From positions 124,001 through 188,000 of the forward strand of contig NZ_BQUV01000008.1 in assembly GCF_022835695.1 (NCBI RefSeq): a stretch of DNA of 64,000 bases. The letters run 5' to 3'. The translations under genes were made by a program, and so were the position numbers. The stretch's first letter is position 1. Each line of letters begins with the position of its first letter. A model generated the notes under the pieces. The model had not been told where the DNA came from and ran no database searches. It saw only the letters and a program-made list of their open reading frames with translations. Below, piece after piece: positions 29,227 to 36,262 of this stretch. The DNA is from Bradyrhizobium sp. Ce-3 (GTDB lineage Bacteria; Pseudomonadota; Alphaproteobacteria; Rhizobiales; Xanthobacteraceae).

Positions 29227-30404
29227 AGTCCAAGCACCGCCTTGGCGATGATGTTGCGCTGGATCTCGTTCGATCCGCCGTAGATCGAGAGCTTGCGCGA
29301 GTTGAGATATTTCTCCGACGCCGTGTGGCCGTAATCCGGGCCCGGCATGAAGTGATTGGCGCTGACCGGATGCTCGCGGATCGCCAAGCCATAATTGCCG
29401 ATCGCGCGATGGGTCAGCTCGGTGATATCCTGGAAGATCTCGGTGCCGCGGATCTTGAACAACGACGCCGCCGGACCCGGATCGATGCCGCGCGCCATCT
29501 GGGCAACGACGCGCAGCTCGGTCGCCTCCAGCGCCAGCACGTCGAGCTCGACGCGGGCGATATCCCTGATGAACTCCAGATGCGCCGGATCGTCCTCGGG
29601 GATCTCAGCCCTGACGATCTTCTTCAACCGATTGATGTAGCGCGTCGAGCGGCCGATGCCGGCCATGCTGGTGCGTTCATTGCCGAGCAGAAACTTGGCG
29701 TAAGTCCAGCCCTTGTTCTCCTCGCCGATCAGGTTCTCTGCCGGAACGCGGACATTCTCCAGGAAGACGTCGTTGATCTCGTGCGAGCCGTCGATGGTGA
29801 TGATCGGGCGGACGGTGACGCCCGGCGACTTCATGTCGATCAAGAGAAACGAGATGCCCGATTGCGGCTTCGCCGTGGGGTCGGTGCGGACCAGGCAGAA
29901 GATCCAATCGGCGTGCTGCGCCAGCGTGGTCCAGGTCTTGTGGCCGTTGACGATGTAATGGTCGCCGTCGCGCACCGCCTTGGTACGAACGGTGGCGAGG
30001 TCGGAGCCGGAGCCCGGCTCCGAATAGCCCTGGCACCACCAATCCTCGCCGGACAGGATGCGCGGCAAGAATTTCTGCTTCTGTGCGTCGTTGCCGAAGG
30101 TGTAGATGACAGGCCCGACCATGGTGACGCTGAACGCGAGCGGCGGCATCGTGCCGGCGCGCGTCGTCTCCTGTTCGAAGATGAAGCGGCGGGTGATCGA
30201 CCAGCCGGGCCCACCATGCTCCTTCGGCCAGAGCGGCGCGATCCAGCCCTTGTCGTGCAGGATACGATGCCACAGCAGCATCTGCTCCTTGGAGAGATCG
30301 GTCTCCGGATTGGCGACGCGCATCTCCGCTGGATAATTGTCCTTGATGAAGGCGCGGACTTCGTCGCGAAACGCCGCATCTTCAGGGGATAGCGCGAGCT
30401 CCAT
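29223..30404 (-). CDS. Acyl-CoA dehydrogenase
   Basis: A 393-aa acyl-CoA dehydrogenase with the FAD/substrate motif QGYSEPGSGSDLATV and the C-terminal IYGGSNEIQRNIIAK. The site of the MCAD catalytic Glu is Gly here (YGG), as in many branched or cyclic acyl-CoA dehydrogenases where the base sits elsewhere. It precedes the 376-aa dehydrogenase gene, so a heteromeric enzyme is plausible. Its stop codon is contained in a dispersed repeat. Confidence 0.92.
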   Translation of the reverse strand: MELALSPEDAAFRDEVRAFIKDNYPAEMRVANPETDLSKEQMLLWHRILHDKGWIAPLWPKEHGGPGWSITRRFIFEQETTRAGTMPPLAFSVTMVGPVIYTFGNDAQKQKFLPRILSGEDWWCQGYSEPGSGSDLATVRTKAVRDGDHYIVNGHKTWTTLAQHADWIFCLVRTDPTAKPQSGISFLLIDMKSPGVTVRPIITIDGSHEINDVFLENVRVPAENLIGEENKGWTYAKFLLGNERTSMAGIGRSTRYINRLKKIVRAEIPEDDPAHLEFIRDIARVELDVLALEATELRVVAQMARGIDPGPAASLFKIRGTEIFQDITELTHRAIGNYGLAIREHPVSANHFMPGPDYGHTASEKYLNSRKLSIYGGSNEIQRNIIAKAVLGL

Positions 30405-30413
30405 GAACCGCTC

Positions 30414-31151
30414 CTACCACTTCTCGCCGAACGGCCGGATTTCCAGCTCGAAGGTCCAGGCGCTCTTCGGCTGCTGGTAGAGCTGCCAGTAAGACGTGGC
30501 GACCGAAGCGGGCGGCATCAGCAGATCGGGATTATCCAGCGCGTTCGGACCGAGTGCCTCGATGCGGCGCTGCCGCACCCATTCGGTGTCGACGCCGGAG
30601 TCGATGATGAGATGCGCGACATGGATGTTCTTCGGTCCGAGCTCGCGCGCCATCGCCTGCGCCACGGCGCGGAGGCCGAACTTGGCGCTCGCGAACGCCG
30701 CATATCCGCTGCCGCCGCGCAGCGACGCGGTGGCGCCGGTGAAGAAGATGTTGCCGCCGCCCCGCGCCGTCATCAGCCGCGCCGCCTCGCGCCCGGCGAG
30801 GAAGCCGGAATAGCAGGCCATTTCCCAGACCTTGCGGAACACGCGCTCGGTGGTCTCCAGGATCGGGAAGTTCACGTTGGCGCCGATGTTGAAGATGCAG
30901 ACCTCAAGCGGCGCATGCTTGTCGGCATCGTTGAGGAAGGCGGTGATCTCCTCCTCCTTGCGGGCATCGAGCGAGCGCGCATGGATCTCGCCGCCGGCAG
31001 CCTCGATCTCCTCGACCAGGGGCGCCAGCTTGTCGCCGTTGCGGCGGCCGGCAAAGATCGTGAAGCCTTCGGAGGCGAACTTCTTGGCGATCTCGCCGCC
31101 GATGAAATCACCGGCACCAATGACGGCAACCGTCTTGTTTCTCTTCTGCAT
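30414..31151 (-). CDS. SDR family protein lacking the catalytic Tyr (copy 2)
   Basis: A 245-aa SDR fold. The cofactor region VAVIGAGDFIGGEIAKKFA departs from the usual Gly pattern, and the YxxxK site reads FASAK, so Phe replaces Tyr while Lys is kept. The C-terminus TFELEIRPFGEKW matches the SDR at 22223. These traits fit the SDR_c10 subgroup, which was described as lacking the active-site Tyr. It is 9 nt upstream of the acyl-CoA dehydrogenase gene. Its role in the pathway is uncertain. Confidence 0.85.
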   Translation of the reverse strand: MQKRNKTVAVIGAGDFIGGEIAKKFASEGFTIFAGRRNGDKLAPLVEEIEAAGGEIHARSLDARKEEEITAFLNDADKHAPLEVCIFNIGANVNFPILETTERVFRKVWEMACYSGFLAGREAARLMTARGGGNIFFTGATASLRGGSGYAAFASAKFGLRAVAQAMARELGPKNIHVAHLIIDSGVDTEWVRQRRIEALGPNALDNPDLLMPPASVATSYWQLYQQPKSAWTFELEIRPFGEKW

Positions 31152-31202
31152 GGCGTTCTCCGGTCCTGTTCGAATGAATGATGTTGCGGCGACGGCCCAG
31201 CC

Positions 31203-32774
31203 TCAGCTGCGCAGCGACTCCGCCAGCTTGTGCTTCAAAAGCTTGCCCGTCGATGTCGCGGGCAGCACGTCCATCAGGATAATCTCCGACGGGCGCTTGT
31301 ACGAGGTCAGTTGCGGAGCAACATGCGCCATCAGATCCTCTGCGGTAACGGTCGAGCCCTTGATCAACTGCACGAAGGCGACGACCTCCTCGTTACCCTC
31401 GACCGATCGGCCGACCACGGCGCACTGCACCACGGCGTCATGCGTGCTCAGCACCGCCTCGATCTCGGCCGGGTAGACGTTGAACCCGGAGCGGATGATC
31501 ATCTCCTTGGTGCGCCCGACGATATAGAGTGCGTCATTCTCGAAACGGGCCAGGTCGCCGGTGTTGAACCAGCCGTCGGGATCGATCGCCTTGGCAGTCA
31601 GATCCGGTGCACGATAATAGCCGCGCATCACGTTGGGGCCGCGGACATGCAGCTCGCCGACTTCGCCGTCGGCGACCGGCTTGAGATCACGACCGACAAG
31701 CTTTGCTTCCAGCCCCGGCATCACGGTGCCGACCGCATGGTCGGCCCGCGGATTATCCGGCCGGACGCCGGAGATGCCGGGCGAGCATTCGGTGATGCCA
31801 TAGCCGTTGAGCAGCGGCAGGCCGAGTTCCTGCTCGACCCGCGATTTGAGCTCGAGGTCGAGCGGCGCGCCGGCCACCGAGATCACCCGCAGCCGGCCGC
31901 GATCGAGCTTGGGCAGGCCGGCGTTGCGGCGGTATTCGAGCAGGCGCTGATAGGTCGCGGGGACACCGTTCAGGATCGTAATGCCCTCTTCCGCCATCGC
32001 CTTGACCAGCGCGGCCGGATCGTACTTGGCAACCAGCCGCACGGTGGCGCCGACCATCAAGGTCATCGTCAGCAGCGAGATGCCGACGATATGCGAGATC
32101 GGCAGCACGCAATACTGCACGTCGTCGGCCGCCATCTTGCGGAACTGGGCGGTGCTGCGGGCGCTGAACAGCAGATTGCGGTGGGTCAGCATCACGCCCT
32201 TCGGCGCGCCGGTGGTGCCGGACGTGTAGATCAGGACCGCGACCTGATTTGCGCCTTCGGCCTCGACCGGCTCGGCTACGGTTGCGAGGTTCAGGCCGGT
32301 GACGGCGACGCCACGGAGCGGGCCGACATCCTGGATGGCCGCCTCGTAGCGCGCGGCGTGGGTGGCCGCCTCCTGCGAAACATCAGCAGTCAGCAGCACG
32401 CGACGGGCGCCGCTGTGATCCCTGATCTGATCCAGCTCGCGCGGCGACAACCGCGGATTGACCACGATCGACCAGACATCGAGCCGGCTCGCCGCCAGCA
32501 GCAGGCAGGCCAGCGGAATCGAATTCTCGCTCACGATCATCATGCGGTCGCCGGCACGGATGCCGAGCGCCTGCAGCGCCGCGGCGACGCGATCGACGGC
32601 CTGATCGAGCTCGCGATAGCTCAGCCGCATCTTGTCGTCGATCAGCGCCGGATGATCCGGCGTCGCGACGACATGGTGAGCGATCACCTCGTGGATGCGG
32701 TTCGGCAAGCCTTCCAGGCTTCCTTCAGCAACTTGTTCGGCAACCTGTCCAGCAACTTGGGTCGACGCCTGCAC
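31203..32774 (-). CDS. Acyl-CoA synthetase (class I adenylate-forming)
   Basis: A 523-aa ligase that activates a carboxylic acid to its CoA ester with ATP. The AMP-binding loop YTSGTTGAPKGVMLTH and motifs NGYGITECSPG, GWFNTGDLARFENDALYIVGR and the Lys in STGKLLKHKL are all present. The GTG start at 32774 is chosen because AGGGAGG lies 5 nt upstream and the longer frame overlaps the next gene. The N-terminus has a short repeat QVAGQVAEQVAEG. It is the pathway entry step. Confidence 0.92.
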   Translation of the reverse strand: MQASTQVAGQVAEQVAEGSLEGLPNRIHEVIAHHVVATPDHPALIDDKMRLSYRELDQAVDRVAAALQALGIRAGDRMMIVSENSIPLACLLLAASRLDVWSIVVNPRLSPRELDQIRDHSGARRVLLTADVSQEAATHAARYEAAIQDVGPLRGVAVTGLNLATVAEPVEAEGANQVAVLIYTSGTTGAPKGVMLTHRNLLFSARSTAQFRKMAADDVQYCVLPISHIVGISLLTMTLMVGATVRLVAKYDPAALVKAMAEEGITILNGVPATYQRLLEYRRNAGLPKLDRGRLRVISVAGAPLDLELKSRVEQELGLPLLNGYGITECSPGISGVRPDNPRADHAVGTVMPGLEAKLVGRDLKPVADGEVGELHVRGPNVMRGYYRAPDLTAKAIDPDGWFNTGDLARFENDALYIVGRTKEMIIRSGFNVYPAEIEAVLSTHDAVVQCAVVGRSVEGNEEVVAFVQLIKGSTVTAEDLMAHVAPQLTSYKRPSEIILMDVLPATSTGKLLKHKLAESLRS

Positions 32775-32827
32775 TGAAACCTCCCTGTCGCAGCCCTTTG
32801 GGCTTGTTGTGTTGAGGAACTTCCCGC

Positions 32828-33466
32828 TCAGGCGGTCTTGCGCTGCCCAGCGGCCAGCTGCGCGACGATCTCCTCCTCGACCTCGCGCACCTTGTCCTTG
32901 CCGAAGAAGATCTCGTTGCCGACATAGAAAGTCGGTGAGCCGAACGATCCGCGAGCGACCGCGTCGCTGGTATTGTCGATCAGCTTCTTCTTGACGTCGT
33001 CCTGCTGGGCGCGGGCGATCAGGCGATCGATGTCGAGACCCGAGGACAGGAAGGCTTCGCGGAACACCTGCGGGTCGTCCATCTTCTTCGGCTCGACCCA
33101 CATGTGGTGATAGGCGGCACGGAAATACGGCTCGAACACGGTTTCGAACTGCGCGGCCACCGCGCCGCGCATCAACGCCAGCGTGTTGACCGGAAAGAAC
33201 GGGTTCATGGTGAACTTCGTGATGTTGTGGCGGCGCAGGAAGCGCTCGGTCTCGAGCGCATTGTATTCGGGCTTGTTCTTGATGCCGCGCAGGGACTCGC
33301 CGGGCGACATGTTGCCGGTCGCCTTGTAGACGCCGCCGAGCAGCACCGGGATGTAGTCGAACTTCACGCCGGTGCGCTTCTCGATCGCGGGCAGCGCGAG
33401 CTCGGCGAGATAGGCGTTCGGACTTCCGAAATCGAAGTGGAATTCGGCCTTGAGCGGAGCAGCCAT
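32828..33466 (-). CDS. DsbA-family 2-hydroxychromene-2-carboxylate isomerase-like protein
   Basis: A 212-aa protein with thioredoxin-fold/helical insertion architecture. The N-terminal FHFDFGSPNAYLAELAL resembles the HCCA isomerase motif in which Ser replaces the DsbA Cys, and GSFGSPTFYVGNEIFFGKD is the cis-Pro region. HCCA isomerases use glutathione in naphthalene degradation. Related proteins occur in many CoA pathways, so the reaction is not certain. The start at 33466 is preferred over 33574 because the upstream part would cover the operator. It is the first gene of the operon. Confidence 0.85.
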   Translation of the reverse strand: MAAPLKAEFHFDFGSPNAYLAELALPAIEKRTGVKFDYIPVLLGGVYKATGNMSPGESLRGIKNKPEYNALETERFLRRHNITKFTMNPFFPVNTLALMRGAVAAQFETVFEPYFRAAYHHMWVEPKKMDDPQVFREAFLSSGLDIDRLIARAQQDDVKKKLIDNTSDAVARGSFGSPTFYVGNEIFFGKDKVREVEEEIVAQLAAGQRKTA

Positions 33467-33533
33467 GGAACGCCCTTCCCTTCGATGAGCGGCCATCGCC
33501 TGTCGCCGCCGGTTGATCGTGGCCCGGACCATA

Positions 33534-33550
33534 AGTTCTATTTTAGAACT
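33534..33550. promoter_or_regulatory. Palindromic operator O1 (HxlR regulator)
   Basis: A perfect palindrome AGTTCTA-TTT-TAGAACT lies 68 bp upstream of the first gene of the catabolic operon. A near copy (O2) lies 87 bp away toward the HxlR gene. It is the most likely site for the divergently encoded HxlR protein. Confidence 0.7.
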
Positions 33551-33620
33551 GTCAATATGATATTTGTCATCCAATGACCGCTCCTTGGCCGCTATCGAGG
33601 CATCCTATTGAAACCATATG

Positions 33621-33637
33621 AGTTCTGTTTTAGAATT
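33621..33637. promoter_or_regulatory. Palindromic operator O2 (HxlR regulator)
   Basis: AGTTCTG-TTT-TAGAATT matches O1 at 14 of 17 positions, with the same 3-nt TTT spacer. It lies immediately after an in-frame ATG at 33618, which supports a later start (33672) for the regulator and autoregulation. Confidence 0.6.
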
Positions 33638-33671
33638 TGAGTTGCGACGCCGTCGCAGACCGCAGGAGACG

Positions 33672-34187
33672 ATGATGAAATGGGATGCTCTCGAGGAGGA
33701 GCCGTGCTCGCTGGCCCGCACCGTCGCCGTCATCGGCGATCGCTGGAGCCTGTTGATCCTGCGCGAGTGCTTCCTGCGCATCCGCAGGTTCGACGACTTC
33801 CAGGCATCGCTCGGCATCACCCGGCATCTGCTCGCCGACCGGCTGAAGAAGCTGGTGCGCTTCGGCGTGCTGCGCAAGATTCCCTATCAGGACGCGCCGA
33901 AGCGGTACGAATACATCCTGACGCAGAAGGGCCTCGACCTCTATCCGATCATCATGTCGATCGTGCACTGGGGCAACATCCACATGGTCGATGCGCGCGG
34001 CCGGCCGTTGCTGCACGAACACAAGACCTGCGGGAAGATGTTCGACCCTGTCATGGTCTGCTCGGAATGCGGCGAGCCGCTGAGCGCGAAGCATGTCCAC
34101 GTGCATCCCGGCCCCGGTGCTCGGAAATCGTCGCCGGTGCACGCCAGCGCGCGGGAGCGGGCCAAGCGCGCCGCTGAATCGAGCTAG
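33672..34187 (+). CDS. HxlR-family transcriptional regulator
   Basis: A 171-aa winged-helix regulator. The core CSLARTVAVIGDRWSLLILRECFLRI, then FQASLGITRHLLADRLKKLV and PKRYEYILTQKG, is the classic HxlR pattern. The C-terminal extension HKTCGKMFDPVMVCSECGEPL has four Cys/His-type ligands and may bind a metal. The start is placed at 33672 (AGGAG just upstream) and not at 33618, because the earlier part coincides with operator O2. It is divergent from the catabolic operon and probably represses it until a pathway intermediate binds. Confidence 0.88.
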   Translation: MMKWDALEEEPCSLARTVAVIGDRWSLLILRECFLRIRRFDDFQASLGITRHLLADRLKKLVRFGVLRKIPYQDAPKRYEYILTQKGLDLYPIIMSIVHWGNIHMVDARGRPLLHEHKTCGKMFDPVMVCSECGEPLSAKHVHVHPGPGARKSSPVHASARERAKRAAESS

Positions 34188-34199
34188 ATATCAGCTCAT

Positions 34200-35075
34200 T
34201 CAGCGTGACGGCGCGGCCATCAGCACGACATCGCCGCCGAGCAGGCAGCCGACCGGACGGCCGCCGGCAAAGCCGATGCGGACGCGGATTTCCGACAGAC
34301 GGCCCATCGCCCTGCCCTGCAGGATGCGGATCTCCGCGTCATTCGGCGCGACCAGGCCATAGTCGAGCAGGCCGAACGCCAGCGCCGCAGCAGCGATACC
34401 CGTTGCGGTATCCTCCCGATAGCCGGACGAGCGCGGGAATTGCCGCGCCTCGAACAGGCGCGCGTCGCGGTCGATCACCGCGAACGGATAGAGCCCGGTC
34501 GAGCCGATCCGGCCGCACACCGCCTCGACGGCCTCGGCCGACGGATCAAGCGCGTTCAGCGCCTCCGGCGAGCGCATCTGGATCAAGGTCTTGATCCGCG
34601 AGGTGACGGCATTGCAGGGCATCGCCGCGCCGACCGCATCGGGCCCGACCGCGAGCGCGCGGAGCACGTCATCGCGCTGGCTGGCGGTGAGCGGAACGGT
34701 CTTGCCGGCCGGCTGGGTGATCTCGACGCTCGGCTCGCCATTGCGATCCCGGCCGATGAAGCCGGTGACCGGGCCACTGCGGGTCGAGATCCGGATCGTA
34801 TCGCCGGGCAGCTTGCCATGCCGCGCCAGCAGCCACAGCGCGCCGATGGTGGCGTGGCCGCACATCTCCATTTCATGGTTCGGCACGAAGAAGCGGAACG
34901 TGGCGTCGGAATCGCGGCTCTCGGCCGGCAGCACGAAGCCGGATTCGTGACCATGGCGTCGGGCCACGTCCTGCATCTCGGATGCGCTCATGCCGCTGGC
35001 ATCGACCACGATCGGACAGGGATTGCCGCCCTGCCCGTCCACCGTGAACACGCTGACCAGTTCCGCTGTCGTCAT
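34200..35075 (-). CDS. PhzF family isomerase/epimerase-like protein
   Basis: A 291-aa protein of the PhzF fold (diaminopimelate epimerase-like). It has the N-terminal FTVDGQGGNPCPIVV, the catalytic Glu in HGHESGFVL, the NHEMEMCGHATIGA motif and the C-terminal EDTATGIAAAALA. PhzF-type enzymes isomerise small acids, but most family members have unknown substrates. It ends 12 nt from the stop of the HxlR gene and is convergent with it. Confidence 0.87.
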   Translation of the reverse strand: MTTAELVSVFTVDGQGGNPCPIVVDASGMSASEMQDVARRHGHESGFVLPAESRDSDATFRFFVPNHEMEMCGHATIGALWLLARHGKLPGDTIRISTRSGPVTGFIGRDRNGEPSVEITQPAGKTVPLTASQRDDVLRALAVGPDAVGAAMPCNAVTSRIKTLIQMRSPEALNALDPSAEAVEAVCGRIGSTGLYPFAVIDRDARLFEARQFPRSSGYREDTATGIAAAALAFGLLDYGLVAPNDAEIRILQGRAMGRLSEIRVRIGFAGGRPVGCLLGGDVVLMAAPSR

Positions 35076-35100
35076 GATGCCGCCCCCTGCCTCACCGCGC

Positions 35101-36141
35101 CTACTTGACCAGCATCGCGCCGGTTTCCGGATGCTGCAACCAGCCGAGCAGCGCCTCGTGGAAGCGCGCCGGCGCCTGGATCTGCGGCGAATGGCCGAGA
35201 TCGGGGAATTCGATCAGCTGCGCGTGCGGAATCCGCTTGGCGGCTTCCTTGCCGAGCACAGGATAATTGCCGAGCGTCTTGCGGAGCTCCGGCGGCGCGG
35301 TGTCCTTGGCGATCGCGGTGGTGTCCTTGTCGCCGACGAACAAGAGCGTCGGCGGCTTGATCTGCTCGAATTCGTAGAACACCGGCTGGGTCGCGATCAT
35401 GTCGTAGAGCCGCGCCGAGCTCGACGCCACGGCGGCGCGGCCCTCCCCGCGATACATGCCGGCCAGCATCTGCACCCAGGTCTCGTAGGATGGATCCCAG
35501 GTGTCGGCATAGTAGGTGGCGCGCTCATAGGCGCGGATGCTGTGGGCGGTGACGCGGGTCTCGCGCTGCATCCAGCCGTCGAGGCTGAGCCACGGCACGC
35601 CCTTGGCCTTCCAGTCCTCGAGCCCGATCGGATCGACCAGCACCAGGCGGTCGGTGGCCTCCGGATACATCAGCGCGTAACGCATCGCCAGCATGCCGCC
35701 GGTCGAATGGCCGACCATGATCGCATGTTCGATCCCGAGCGACGCCAGCAGCGCGCGGCTGTTGCCGGCGAGCTGCTGGAAGGTGAACTGATAGCGTTCC
35801 GGCTTGCTGGATTTGCAGAACCCGATCTGGTCGATCGCGATCACGCGATAACCGGCGGCGCTGAGCGCCTTGATGGTGCCGTCCCAGGTGGCGGCACAGA
35901 AATTCTTGCCGTGCAGCAGCACCGCGGTCTGGCCATTCGGCGTCGCCGGCTTGACGTCGAGATAGGCCATGTCGAGCGGCTGCCCCTGCGAACTGAAGCG
36001 GTAGTGCTCGACCGGATAGGGATACTCAAAACCCTGCAATTCCGGTCCGTAGGCCGGCTCGGCGGCCGATTGCGCCGATGCGTTGGACGAAGCGAGCGCG
36101 ACGGTCGCCGCGACGGCAAGAAACAGGGCTTTCAGGTGCAT
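35101..36141 (-). CDS. Secreted alpha/beta hydrolase
   Basis: A 346-aa hydrolase with a signal peptide (MHLKALFLAVAATVALASSNASAQ) at the start chosen at 36141. The longer frame (36321) has no protein-like N-terminus. The nucleophile is in VGHSTGGMLAMR, the acid probably in VGDKDTTAI, and the His in FPDLGHSPQIQAP. It is a periplasmic esterase or haloalkane/epoxide-type hydrolase; the substrate is unknown. The gene ends 25 nt before the PhzF gene, so the two may form an operon. Confidence 0.87.
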   Translation of the reverse strand: MHLKALFLAVAATVALASSNASAQSAAEPAYGPELQGFEYPYPVEHYRFSSQGQPLDMAYLDVKPATPNGQTAVLLHGKNFCAATWDGTIKALSAAGYRVIAIDQIGFCKSSKPERYQFTFQQLAGNSRALLASLGIEHAIMVGHSTGGMLAMRYALMYPEATDRLVLVDPIGLEDWKAKGVPWLSLDGWMQRETRVTAHSIRAYERATYYADTWDPSYETWVQMLAGMYRGEGRAAVASSSARLYDMIATQPVFYEFEQIKPPTLLFVGDKDTTAIAKDTAPPELRKTLGNYPVLGKEAAKRIPHAQLIEFPDLGHSPQIQAPARFHEALLGWLQHPETGAMLVK

Positions 36142-36262
36142 CTCGGCCAATCCAGAACTCAGGGGCGATTGCGTGATGCCGTAGCCGAACGTGTGGGCGC
36201 CATCCAGCGTCCAGCGATGATTTGTTCGTGATCGGCCGTGAATCTGCGACGAGTACGTGAAA

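Noticed and set aside
31203-33101. Longer start for the acyl-CoA ligase at 33101
   Set aside because: It would overlap the upstream isomerase gene, and the GTG at 32774 has a strong ribosome site.
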